Below the pieces are notes generated by a model. That model was not told the DNA's origin, searched no databases, and saw only the letters and a program-made list of their open reading frames with translations. Source: Microvirga aerophila (GTDB taxonomy: Bacteria; Pseudomonadota; Alphaproteobacteria; Rhizobiales; Beijerinckiaceae). Taken from it: DNA of 52,358 bases. The stretch spans positions 1 through 52,358 of the forward strand of contig NZ_QOIO01000041.1 of NCBI RefSeq assembly GCF_003332305.1. Direction: 5' to 3'. Positions within the stretch are counted from its first letter, which is position 1, and every line of letters starts with the position of its first letter. Positions 8,207-16,247 of the stretch are shown in pieces. The position numbers and the translations under genes are program-made.

Positions 8207-8236
8207 TTGATGGATGCGTTTGTTTGTGCATATAAT
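8207..8236 (+). promoter_or_regulatory. Candidate sigma-70-like promoter for the GntR gene
   Basis: TTGATG (8207-8212) is followed after 18 bases by a perfect TATAAT (8231-8236), in the only AT-rich stretch of the divergent dehydratase-gntR region. The opposite strand has TTAACA-N17-TTATAT over the same place, so it may be a back-to-back promoter. The leader to the gntR start would be about 140 bases. Confidence 0.4.
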
Positions 8237-8350
8237 ATGATTAATTGGTCCCTGTTAAGATTGAGTAGGCAAAAAAGCTGAATGATGAACCGGAAAAGGT
8301 ATCCTTGCGTGCTGCCGATCCACCTGCCGGGCGAACCGTGTTTCACTTAT

Positions 8351-8378
8351 CCGGTGGTCGCTGATATCAACCGGGTTG
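8351..8378 (+). promoter_or_regulatory. Nested inverted repeats just before gntR, possible operator
   Basis: Three overlapping symmetries lie within 10-35 bases of the start codon: CCGGT...ACCGG (8351-8355/8370-8374), TGATATCA (8362-8369) and CAACC-G-GGTTG (8368-8378). A site here could mediate autoregulation. It does not clearly match the usual TGGT-N-ACCA pattern of FadR-type regulators. Confidence 0.3.
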
Positions 8379-8385
8379 CCGAACA

Positions 8386-9174
8386 ATGAACGAGAGCAGC
8401 ATGGCTTTAGGACGCGACTTCAAAATGCCCCCGAAAGCGCGTTCGGCTCACGATCTGGTTGCGACAGGAATCGGGCAAAGCATCATGCAGGGCCAGTTTC
8501 CCATCGGCAGCACGCTCCCGGGCGACGCAGAACTGATGGAATTTTTCGGCGTATCGCGCACGGCTCTGCGCGAGGCTTTGAAAACGCTGGCCGCCAAGGG
8601 ATTGATCGAATCGAAGACAAAAGTCGGCACCAGGGTTCTCGGCCGCGAGAGCTGGAACATGTTCGATGCCGACATTCTCGAGTGGCACCTTCAGCTCGGC
8701 GTCGATGCCCAGTTCCTGGGCTGGCTGTTTGAGATCCGGCAATCGCTCGAGCCGCTGGCCTGCGCGACAGCCGCTATAAGGCGAACGCCCGAGCAACTGC
8801 GGAACATGCACGAGGCTCTGCTGGCCATGTATCGTTGCGAGAAAAGCCGGCAAGGCTTCACCAAAGCCGATCTGGCTTTCCACCAAGCGATCCTCGAAGC
8901 TTCGGGAAATCCCTTTTTGCAGTCCATCGGCTCGGTCATCGGCGCTGCGCTCGGAACTTCCTTCACGATCAGCTCCCCTGTTTCGAGCGACGACCAGTTC
9001 AAGCGAGTCATGGAACAGCATCAGGCCGTCTTCGACGCCATCGAGCAGCGAAATTCGCCCGCAGCGAGCGATGCCATGTCGGCGCTGATCCTGCGTGCTG
9101 CGGAGCGGGTGAAGATCAAGCATGCGGGCAGCTCCATCGCGATGATCCATGTCCACGAGTTCTCGGAGACCTGA
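8386..9174 (+). CDS. FadR-family (GntR/FCD) transcriptional regulator
   Basis: Predicted 262-residue repressor-type protein. Residues about 20-88 form the GntR winged helix (LPGDAELMEFFGVSRTALRE recognition region), and about 105-240 form an all-helical FCD ligand-binding domain. FCD metal-ligand motifs are partly seen: DLAFHQAIL (Asp, His) and HQAVFDAIE (His). The usual third histidine (M-x-x-H) appears replaced, in DAMSAL, by leucine. It sits between the sugar-acid dehydratase operon (divergent) and the sugar ABC transporter, so it probably responds to a sugar acid and controls both. An alternative start at 8401 (MALGRDF) has similar support, as neither start has a strong ribosome binding site. 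Confidence 0.88.
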   Translation: MNESSMALGRDFKMPPKARSAHDLVATGIGQSIMQGQFPIGSTLPGDAELMEFFGVSRTALREALKTLAAKGLIESKTKVGTRVLGRESWNMFDADILEWHLQLGVDAQFLGWLFEIRQSLEPLACATAAIRRTPEQLRNMHEALLAMYRCEKSRQGFTKADLAFHQAILEASGNPFLQSIGSVIGAALGTSFTISSPVSSDDQFKRVMEQHQAVFDAIEQRNSPAASDAMSALILRAAERVKIKHAGSSIAMIHVHEFSET

Positions 9175-9457
9175 ACGCTAGCTAGCCTTTGGGATGGGGC
9201 CGCCTTTATGTACAGGTACGGGCCCAATAGTATTATAGTATTATTTAATGAAAGCGGGCGTGACATTCTCTCTAAAATCGCCTGAAATAGCGTGTCACAA
9301 CCACCGAGTGGTGGTTCGCATCCTGAGCTTGAGATGCGGCGTCTGGATGGTTGGCTTTCGGAGTGCAGCCCAGCGAGGGGTATCGAGCAAAATCGCCATA
9401 GCACACCGGGCGCACAAAGGTCCGGGTCATAACAGCATAATCGTAGGGAGAAATACC
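9175..9457 (+). promoter_or_regulatory. Leader of the sugar transporter operon, with tandem repeat and hairpin
   Basis: This 283-base gap carries the transporter promoter. An AT-rich 8-bp tandem repeat AGTATTAT x2 (9229-9244) offers -10-like hexamers. Downstream, AACCACC-GAGT-GGTGGTT (9299-9316) is a perfect 7-bp inverted repeat, about 140 bases before the start codon. It may be a repressor operator or a leader hairpin. A frame open through this region, in phase with the binding protein from 9248, is probably just 5' extension, because the real start at 9458 has its own ribosome binding site. Confidence 0.45.
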
Positions 9458-10522
9458 TTGAGGAAGATCAGCACAGCTTTTGCGGCACTGGCCCTTGGAG
9501 CCTTCGCGTTGCTGCAATCCGCCCAGGCTCAGGATAAAGGCCTTGTCGCCGTGTCCATGCCGACGAAGTCGTCCGCCCGTTGGATCGACGATGGCAACAA
9601 CATGGTCAAAGCCTTGAAGGAGAAGGGCTATACGGTCGACCTGCAATATGCGGACGACGACATCCCCAACCAGCTCGCCCAGATCGAGAACATGATCACG
9701 AAGGGCTCCAAGGTCCTGGTGATCGCCGCGATCGACGGCACGACCCTGTCCGATGCGCTCCAGCAGGCCGCCGACAAAGGCATCAAAGTCATCGCCTATG
9801 ACCGTCTGATCCGCAATTCGAAAAATGTCGACTACTACGCCACCTTCGACAACTTCCAGGTCGGTGTGCTCCAGGGCGGTTACATCGAGAAGGCGCTTGG
9901 CCTGAAGGAGGGCAAGGGCCCCTTCAATATCGAGCTTTTCGGCGGGTCGCCGGACGACAACAACGCCTACTTCTTCTACAACGGCGCCATGTCGGTCCTT
10001 GAGCCTTACATCAAGAGCGGCAAGCTCAAGGTAGCGAGCGGCCAGACTGGCATGGAAAAGGTCTCGACCCTGCGCTGGGACGGTGCGGTGGCCCAATCCC
10101 GCATGGATAACCTGCTGAGCGCCTTCTACACCGACAAGCGGGTCGATGCCGTTCTGTCGCCCTATGATGGCCTGAGCATCGGCATCATCTCGTCCCTCAA
10201 GGGCGTGGGATACGGAACGCCGAAGCAGCCGATGCCCGTGATCACCGGACAGGATGCGGAGGTGCCGTCGGTCAAGTCGATCCTGGCCAAGGAGCAGACC
10301 CAGACGGTGTTCAAGGACACCCGCGAACTTGCCAAGGTCACGGCCAACATGGTCGATGCGCTGCTCACGGGCAAGACCGTCGAGGTCAACGACACCAAGA
10401 CCTATGAGAACGGCGTCAAGACGGTTCCGTCCTACCTTCTCAAGCCGGTCAACGTCGATGCGTCCAACTGGAAGGACGCGCTGGTCACCAGCGGCTACTA
10501 CAAGGAAGACCAGATCAAGTAA
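9458..10522 (+). CDS. chvE: ChvE-type periplasmic sugar-binding protein
   Basis: Predicted 354-residue precursor of the periplasmic binding component of a multiple-monosaccharide ABC transporter. I chose TTG at 9458: GGGAGA lies at ideal spacing and a signal peptide starts there ([15 protein letters not shown], cleavage after SAQA-24). The mature protein is a type I periplasmic binding fold with [20 protein letters not shown] at its start and [15 protein letters not shown] near the C-terminal lobe, both typical of ChvE/MmsE proteins. In Agrobacterium ChvE binds arabinose, glucose, galactose and related aldoses, and also signals to VirA. GguA and GguB genes follow after an attenuating hairpin, and the pentose-acid and xylulokinase genes nearby fit pentose or aldose import. 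Confidence 0.92.
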   Translation: MRKISTAFAALALGAFALLQSAQAQDKGLVAVSMPTKSSARWIDDGNNMVKALKEKGYTVDLQYADDDIPNQLAQIENMITKGSKVLVIAAIDGTTLSDALQQAADKGIKVIAYDRLIRNSKNVDYYATFDNFQVGVLQGGYIEKALGLKEGKGPFNIELFGGSPDDNNAYFFYNGAMSVLEPYIKSGKLKVASGQTGMEKVSTLRWDGAVAQSRMDNLLSAFYTDKRVDAVLSPYDGLSIGIISSLKGVGYGTPKQPMPVITGQDAEVPSVKSILAKEQTQTVFKDTRELAKVTANMVDALLTGKTVEVNDTKTYENGVKTVPSYLLKPVNVDASNWKDALVTSGYYKEDQIK

Positions 10523-10538
10523 GCCTTCAAACAATGAC

Positions 10539-10564
10539 AAACCCTGCGCATGCGCGCAGGGTTT
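10539..10564 (+). terminator. Intercistronic hairpin between chvE and gguA
   Basis: AAACCCTGCG (10539-10548) and CGCAGGGTTT (10555-10564) form a perfect 10-bp stem with a 6-nt loop, 17 bases after the binding-protein stop. It is likely to cause partial termination or protect the upstream mRNA, making the binding protein more abundant than the membrane components, as is common in such operons. Confidence 0.75.
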
Positions 10565-10621
10565 CTTGCTTGCATTTGCAGCCTTGCCGGCTCGTTTCCT
10601 GCGTTGATCTGAGGTTTTCGA

Positions 10622-12151
10622 ATGAACGCGATCCTTGAAATGCAGGGGATCACCAAGACGTTTCCGGGCGTCAAGGCGCTGGACAACGTCAACATCACCG
10701 TCAAAGCCGGTGAAATTCACGCGCTGGTCGGGGAAAACGGCGCCGGCAAGTCTACGCTGATGAAGGTGCTGAGCGGTGTCTACCCGCACGGCTCCTATTC
10801 CGGCGACATCTATTACGACGGACAGGAGCGCCGCTTCAAAGGCATCGCAGACAGCGAAGAACTCGGCATCATCATCATCCACCAGGAGCTGGCCCTGGTG
10901 CCGCTCCTCTCTATTGCCGAGAACATTTTTCTGGGAAATGAACAGGCCGAATACGGCATCATCGACTGGTCGGCGGCTTTCGCTCGCACGAAGGAGCTGT
11001 TGAAGACCGTCGGACTCAACGAGTCGCCCGATACCCTTGTGACCAACCTCGGGGTTGGAAAGCAGCAACTCGTCGAGATTGCCAAGGCTCTTTCGAAAAA
11101 GGTCAAGCTTCTCATTCTCGACGAGCCCACGGCGAGCCTCAACGAGAAAGACAGCGACGCGCTCTTGGCTCTGCTCCTGCGTTTCAAGGCGCAGGGCATC
11201 TCGTCGATCCTGATCTCCCATAAACTCAACGAGATCTCGAAGGTGGCGGATTCCATCACCGTCCTCAGGGACGGGAGTACGGTCGAAACCCTAGATTGCC
11301 GGCTGGAAGCCATCAGCGAGGACCGCATCATCCGCGGCATGGTCGGCCGCACGATGGCCGACAGGTATCCGAAGCACGAGCCCAAGATCGGCGAAACCAT
11401 CTTCCAGGTCGAGAACTGGTCCGCCTACCACCCCATCCACACGAATGTGCAGGTTGTCAAAGGCATCAATCTCCACATCAGGCGCGGCGAGATCGTGGGC
11501 ATCGCCGGGCTGATGGGGGCAGGGCGCACCGAGTTCGCCATGAGCCTCTTCGGCCGATCCTACGGTCAGAACATATCCGGCCGGGTTCTCCTGCACGGCA
11601 AGGAGATCGACGTCAGCACGGTGGGAAAGGCCGTGTCCAACGGGATCGCCTACGTGACCGAGGACCGAAAAACCTACGGCCTGATCCTGGACGAGGACAT
11701 CCGCAAGAACGTGACCCTGGCTCACCTCAACGGGGTCTCGGAACGGCTGGTCATCGACGACATTCGTGAGATGAAGGTGGCCAACGATTACCGCCGCCGG
11801 CTCAACATCAGAAGCTCGAACGTCTTCCAGCAGACGGTGAACCTGTCCGGCGGGAACCAACAGAAGGTCGTCCTGAGCAAGTGGCTCTTCGCCGATCCCG
11901 AGATCCTGATCCTGGACGAGCCGACCCGCGGCATCGATGTCGGCGCGAAGTACGAAATCTACACGATCATCAACCAGCTGGCCGACGCCGGTAAGGGCGT
12001 TCTCGTCATCTCGTCGGAAATGCCGGAGCTGCTCGGCATGTGCGACCGCATCTACGTGATGAACGAGGGCGCTCTCATTGCTGAACTCGACGCCGGAGAG
12101 GCGTCCCAGGAAAAGATCATGCACGCCATCGTCAAGGGCGGGAGACGTTAA
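10622..12151 (+). CDS. gguA: Sugar ABC transporter ATPase GguA (duplicated ATP-binding domains)
   Basis: Predicted 509-residue cytoplasmic ATPase with two ABC domains, as in RbsA/XylG/MmsA transporters. The N-terminal domain has Walker [10 protein letters not shown], a [13 protein letters not shown] signature region and Walker [10 protein letters not shown]. The second domain has the degenerate loop GLMGAGRTE, the signature LSGGNQQKV and Walker [12 protein letters not shown]. Asymmetric sites of this kind are normal in the family. It would energise uptake of sugars delivered by the ChvE-type protein through GguB. It lies 99 bases after chvE, across a hairpin, and its stop is separated from gguB by one base. 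Confidence 0.94.
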   Translation: MNAILEMQGITKTFPGVKALDNVNITVKAGEIHALVGENGAGKSTLMKVLSGVYPHGSYSGDIYYDGQERRFKGIADSEELGIIIIHQELALVPLLSIAENIFLGNEQAEYGIIDWSAAFARTKELLKTVGLNESPDTLVTNLGVGKQQLVEIAKALSKKVKLLILDEPTASLNEKDSDALLALLLRFKAQGISSILISHKLNEISKVADSITVLRDGSTVETLDCRLEAISEDRIIRGMVGRTMADRYPKHEPKIGETIFQVENWSAYHPIHTNVQVVKGINLHIRRGEIVGIAGLMGAGRTEFAMSLFGRSYGQNISGRVLLHGKEIDVSTVGKAVSNGIAYVTEDRKTYGLILDEDIRKNVTLAHLNGVSERLVIDDIREMKVANDYRRRLNIRSSNVFQQTVNLSGGNQQKVVLSKWLFADPEILILDEPTRGIDVGAKYEIYTIINQLADAGKGVLVISSEMPELLGMCDRIYVMNEGALIAELDAGEASQEKIMHAIVKGGRR

Positions 12152-12152
12152 C

Positions 12153-13349
12153 ATGGACACCAGAGTAGCCGACGACATTCATGCTCCCCGGCAAACATCG
12201 TGGCTGGACTTTGCAAAGACCCATTTCCGCGACTACGGAATGCTGCTGTCGCTCCTGGCGATCATGCTTTTTTTCCAGGTGGTGACCAACGGCACCCTCC
12301 TGAGGCCCTTGAACCTGACCAATCTAGTTCTCCAGAACAGCTACATCGTCATCATGGCTCTGGGGATGCTGCTCGTCATCGTCGCCGGGCACATCGACCT
12401 CTCAGTGGGCTCCATCGTGGGCTTCGTCGGCGGCTTGGCGGCCGTGATGATGGTGCGCTACGGCATCGATCCCGTGACGACCACCATCGCCTGTCTGATT
12501 GTGGGCGGGTTGATCGGGGCCGCGCAGGGCTATTGGGTCGCCTTCTTCAAGGTGCCGTCCTTCATCGTGACGCTCGCGGGCATGCTCGTCTTCAAGGGCC
12601 TGACGCTTGCTCTTCTCGGCGGCATGTCGGTGGGACCTTTCCCGACCGTGTTCCAGCGGCTCAGCTCCGGCTTCATCCCGGACGTGTTCGGAGGTGAGGG
12701 GTTCAACTACACGTCGCTCTTTCTCGGCGTCGCCAGCGTCCTTGCCCTGGTCTATTTCAGCTTCCGCAGCCGAGCCAACCAGCTCAAGCACGACGTCGAG
12801 ACAGCGCCCTTCGGATTGTTCGTCTTCAAGAACGCGCTCCTGGCCGTTCTCATCATCTCGTTCTGCTACCTCATGGCGACCTATCGCGGATTGCCGAACG
12901 TCCTCATCATCATGGCGGTCCTGATCGCCCTCTATGCGTTCGTGACCAACCGGACCACGATCGGCCGCCGGATCTATGCATTGGGCGGCAATGAGAAGGC
13001 AGCGAGGCTCTCCGGCATCAAGACCGAGAGGCTCACCTTCCTGACCTTCGTCAATATGGGAGTTCTGGCAGGACTGGCCGGCCTTATTTTTGCGGCCCGC
13101 CTGAATACGGCGACGCCGAAGGCAGGCCTTGGGTTCGAGCTCGACGTCATCGCGGCCGTGTTCATCGGCGGCGCTTCCGCCACGGGCGGCGTCGGCAAGG
13201 TGACCGGCGCAGTCATCGGCGCTTTCGTCATGGGCGTCATGAATAACGGCATGTCGATCCTCGGCATCGGGATCGACTATCAACAGGTCATCAAGGGCCT
13301 CGTGCTCCTGATCGCCGTGTTCCTGGACGTCTATTACAAGAAGAAATGA
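12153..13349 (+). CDS. gguB: Sugar ABC transporter permease GguB
   Basis: Predicted 398-residue inner-membrane permease of the ribose/xylose type with about ten hydrophobic segments. It has the family motif GHIDLSVGSIVGF, the coupling region ALGGNEKAARLSGI and VFIGGASATGGVGKV near the C-terminus. The hydrophilic insert around SRANQLKHDVETAP (about residues 205-220) is usual for MmsB/GguB. The start at 12153 follows GGGAGACG and lies directly behind the gguA stop. Longer in-frame starts would overlap gguA by 75 bases and lack support. It forms the channel of the ChvE-GguA-GguB system. Confidence 0.93.
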   Translation: MDTRVADDIHAPRQTSWLDFAKTHFRDYGMLLSLLAIMLFFQVVTNGTLLRPLNLTNLVLQNSYIVIMALGMLLVIVAGHIDLSVGSIVGFVGGLAAVMMVRYGIDPVTTTIACLIVGGLIGAAQGYWVAFFKVPSFIVTLAGMLVFKGLTLALLGGMSVGPFPTVFQRLSSGFIPDVFGGEGFNYTSLFLGVASVLALVYFSFRSRANQLKHDVETAPFGLFVFKNALLAVLIISFCYLMATYRGLPNVLIIMAVLIALYAFVTNRTTIGRRIYALGGNEKAARLSGIKTERLTFLTFVNMGVLAGLAGLIFAARLNTATPKAGLGFELDVIAAVFIGGASATGGVGKVTGAVIGAFVMGVMNNGMSILGIGIDYQQVIKGLVLLIAVFLDVYYKKK

Positions 13350-13362
13350 CGCATGATTTGAA

Positions 13363-13385
13363 GGCGGGGTGGGAAACACGCCGCC
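13363..13385 (+). terminator. Hairpin after gguB
   Basis: GGCGGGGTG (13363-13371) and CACGCCGCC (13377-13385) pair over 9 bp with one mismatch around a 5-nt loop, 13 bases after the gguB stop. It probably ends the transporter operon. No T-run. Confidence 0.5.
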
Positions 13386-13418
13386 CGCGTCCTGATGCGC
13401 CGGATAGACTACGAAATT

Positions 13419-13430
13419 TCACAGCTGTGA
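13419..13430 (+). promoter_or_regulatory. 12-bp perfect palindrome upstream of the PfkB kinase gene
   Basis: TCACAGCTGTGA is a perfect palindrome about 165 bases before the kinase start, past the gguB hairpin. It is a candidate operator for the kinase-xylB-dehydrogenase unit; the regulator is unknown. Confidence 0.35.
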
Positions 13431-13596
13431 TTGGGGAAACGCACATCCATCATCGGGCTTGACTTGCGGGCAGGCGCTTGGACAGGCTGTCCGATCGATG
13501 CAATACAAGGCCGTTGAGGAAGACGCCGATGCCCTGGGACTTCACTTGGATTTCACCCTTATGGCGTGCCGCCATCCATATGGCTGGAACCCGGGC

Positions 13597-14583
13597 ATGA
13601 TCCTTGTCTGTGGTGAAGCTCTCATCGACCTTTTCGTCTCAGAGGATCCCTCCTCCGGCGCCCTCAGGACCGAGGCGGCGCTTGGAGGCTCCCCGTTCAA
13701 CGTCGCGATAGCTCTCTCGCGTCTTGGACTTGCCTCGGCCTTCTACGGGGGCGTCTCGACCGATCATTTCGGACGCCGCCTTGCGGATAAGCTCGCGGCG
13801 GAGGGCGTCGATCTCGCCTATGTGGTCCGCTCGGAGCGTTTGACCACCATCAGCGTCGTGGCGACAGATTCGGCCGGACATCCCAGCTACTCGTTCCATG
13901 GCGAAGGCAAGGCGGACCGGCACGTCGAGACCTACGACCTCCTGCCTGCTCTCTCCGATGACATCGAGGCGATCACCTTCGGCTCCTACACGATCGCCGT
14001 CTCTCCCGTGGCCGAGACCTATCTGGCGTTAGCCAAGAGGGAGGCGGGGAGGCGCGCGATCTCGATCGACCCGAACGTGCGTCCAACCGTGACGCCTGAC
14101 ATGAACGAGTGGCGTCGCCGCTTCGAAGCCTTCCTGCCCTATGCGGACATCGTCAAGGCGAGCGACGAGGATCTGGCCCTCGGGTACGGACCGGACGCCG
14201 ATATCTCTCAGATCGTCGAACACTGGCATGCGGCCGGCCCGTCGCTGATCCTACTCACCCAGGGGCCTAAAGGGAGCACCGGGTATCTGCGCGGGCAACC
14301 GCCCGTCTCTGTGCCGGGGCGTTCCGTGAACGTCATCGATACGGTGGGGGCGGGCGACACGTTTCATGCCGCCGTGCTGGCTTATCTGTCGAAGATCGGG
14401 CGGCTGGAGCGTTCCGCTCTCTCGAACCTCATCCAGCCCGAATTGCAGCAGGCGCTCGAATACGCCGTGACGGCATCCTCCATCACCTGCACCCGCCAGG
14501 GCGCGGATGTGCCTACAGCCGACGAAGTCCAGAGCGCATTCACAGACCAGCGCCCGGGCGTGGCTTCATTGCGTCCTGCGTAG
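13597..14583 (+). CDS. PfkB-family carbohydrate kinase (fructokinase-like)
   Basis: Predicted 328-residue cytosolic kinase of the PfkB/ribokinase family. The N-terminal signature GGSPFNVAIALSRLG (about residues 29-43) and the C-terminal DTVGAGDTFHAAV with the catalytic aspartate are both present. The opening MILVCGEALIDLF is typical of fructokinases and 2-keto-3-deoxygluconate kinases, and begins at 13597. In-frame sequence upstream (from 13459) has no family resemblance. It lies just ahead of xylulokinase and a polyol dehydrogenase, so phosphorylating fructose formed by mannitol or sorbitol oxidation is a reasonable role. Specificity cannot be read from sequence. Confidence 0.85.
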   Translation: MILVCGEALIDLFVSEDPSSGALRTEAALGGSPFNVAIALSRLGLASAFYGGVSTDHFGRRLADKLAAEGVDLAYVVRSERLTTISVVATDSAGHPSYSFHGEGKADRHVETYDLLPALSDDIEAITFGSYTIAVSPVAETYLALAKREAGRRAISIDPNVRPTVTPDMNEWRRRFEAFLPYADIVKASDEDLALGYGPDADISQIVEHWHAAGPSLILLTQGPKGSTGYLRGQPPVSVPGRSVNVIDTVGAGDTFHAAVLAYLSKIGRLERSALSNLIQPELQQALEYAVTASSITCTRQGADVPTADEVQSAFTDQRPGVASLRPA

Positions 14584-14607
14584 CAACATGCGGCGGGAGA
14601 TGCAGGC

Positions 14608-16086
14608 GTGACGACCTATTTGGGCATCGATGTGGGCACATCCGCCATCAAGGCCGTGCTGGTGGATGAAAGGCAGGCTGTGCTCGCGGAGAGCAGCGTT
14701 GCCCTGAGCGTCTCGCGCCCGCAACCTCTTTGGTCGGAACAGGAGCCGGAGGCCTGGTGGGCTGCCGTTGAGGGAGCGGTCACTGCCCTCAGGAAGCGAG
14801 CACCCGCACCTTTCGCCGCCGTTCTCGGAATTGGCCTCTCCGGCCAGATGCATGGCGCGGTGGTTCTGGGGGACCGGGATCAGCCCCTGTGCCCGGCAAT
14901 CCTCTGGAACGATGGACGCTCATTTCGGGAAGCGGCGGAATTGAACGAAACTCATCCGCAGCTTTCACATGTGACAGGCGTGCTGCCGATGCCGGGCTTC
15001 ACGGCTCCGAAGCTGCTCTGGCTGGCGCGACATCGGCCCGAGATTGTCGAGGCGGTGCGAACGATCATGCTTCCCAAGGACTATGTCCGGCTGAAGCTAA
15101 CAGGCGAGAAAGTCACTGAGATGTCCGACGCTGCCGGAACCTGGTGGCTCGACGAGGCGCGCCGAGACTGGTCGGACGATGCCCTTGCGGCGACTGGGCT
15201 CGATCGCAGCCGCATGCCGCGCCTGTGCGAAGGGTCGGATCCATCGGGTACGTTGAGGCCGGAGATCGCCCAGGCATGGGGTCTTTCCGGCCGCGTCGTC
15301 GTTGCCGGCGGCGCAGGCGATGCGGCGGCGGGTGCCGTCGGGTTGGGGGCCGTGGATCATGGGGCGGCTTTTCTGTCATTGGGGACGTCAGGCCAGCTTT
15401 TCGTCACGACCAGCCAGTTTCGCGCCGCTCCCGAAACGTTGATCCATGCCTTCAGCCATGCGGTGCCCGGCCGGTGGTTTCAGATGGCCGCGATGCTCAA
15501 TGCGGCGAGCTGCCTCGCCTGGGCGGCCGAACTCCTCGGGGGCGATATCGCAAGCCTCCTCCAGGAGGCCGAGAACCGGTTCGACCAGCCGGCCTCGTGC
15601 CTGTTCCTGCCTTATCTCATGGGAGAGCGCACGCCCCATAACGATCCCCATGCAAGGGGCGTGTTCTTCGGCATGACTCCTAGGGTCGGGCGGGCGGAGC
15701 TGGTGCAGTCCGTTCTGGAAGGCGTGGCCTTCAGCTTCGCGGACGCAAAGGAATCCCTGGAGATGGCCGGTACATCCGTCAGCCAGGCGAGCGTCATCGG
15801 CGGCGGGTCGCGCAGCGGGCTTTGGACCAGGATCCTTGCGAGCGCCCTGAACATTCCGCTGACCCGCTATGCCGGGAGCGACAAAGGACCGGCTTTCGGG
15901 GCGGCGCGGCTTGCCCGCTTAGCCGTGACCGGAGAGGCGGTGGAGGCCGTCTGTACGGCGCCGCCCGTTCAGGACGTGGTCGCGCCCGACCCGCGTCTCG
16001 TCGAGGCCTATGGACCACGCATCAAAGCTTTCCGTCGCCTCTATCAGGCTCTGAAGCCCGAGTTCGAGCTCGGGTCTGGCGCCTGA
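14608..16086 (+). CDS. xylB: Xylulokinase
   Basis: Predicted 492-residue FGGY-family kinase converting D-xylulose to D-xylulose 5-phosphate. Motifs seen are the first phosphate loop LGIDVGTSAIKAVLVDE, GLSGQMHGAV (the SGQMHG block with catalytic Asp region typical of XylB), LSLGTSGQLFV, and the adenosine-binding IGGGSRSGLWTRILA. The length is usual for XylB. The start is GTG at 14608 with GGGAG upstream, 24 bases after the PfkB kinase gene. With the dehydrogenase gene downstream it would handle xylulose from D-arabitol or xylitol oxidation, or from xylose isomerisation (no isomerase gene in the window). Confidence 0.92.
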   Translation: MTTYLGIDVGTSAIKAVLVDERQAVLAESSVALSVSRPQPLWSEQEPEAWWAAVEGAVTALRKRAPAPFAAVLGIGLSGQMHGAVVLGDRDQPLCPAILWNDGRSFREAAELNETHPQLSHVTGVLPMPGFTAPKLLWLARHRPEIVEAVRTIMLPKDYVRLKLTGEKVTEMSDAAGTWWLDEARRDWSDDALAATGLDRSRMPRLCEGSDPSGTLRPEIAQAWGLSGRVVVAGGAGDAAAGAVGLGAVDHGAAFLSLGTSGQLFVTTSQFRAAPETLIHAFSHAVPGRWFQMAAMLNAASCLAWAAELLGGDIASLLQEAENRFDQPASCLFLPYLMGERTPHNDPHARGVFFGMTPRVGRAELVQSVLEGVAFSFADAKESLEMAGTSVSQASVIGGGSRSGLWTRILASALNIPLTRYAGSDKGPAFGAARLARLAVTGEAVEAVCTAPPVQDVVAPDPRLVEAYGPRIKAFRRLYQALKPEFELGSGA

Positions 16087-16247
16087 AAGCCTTGAGAGGG
16101 CGCAAAGCTTCGCAACCGCCCGCCGAGCTGGAAGCTGTCCCGGCCTGACCGCTAACGCCGGTGGGCAACCGGATGAACTGAGTTCGCATTCCTGCCAAAG
16201 GGCTTATAAGCACCCTCAACCGCGCTTCGTTCGAGATCACCCGCTCC

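Noticed and set aside
9272..11221. Very long minus-strand open frame (649 codons) antisense to chvE and gguA
   Set aside because: It lies wholly opposite confidently assigned genes, has low-complexity composition and no ribosome binding site; long antisense frames are common in such GC-rich DNA. The same holds for 22752-24560 and 26410-27732.
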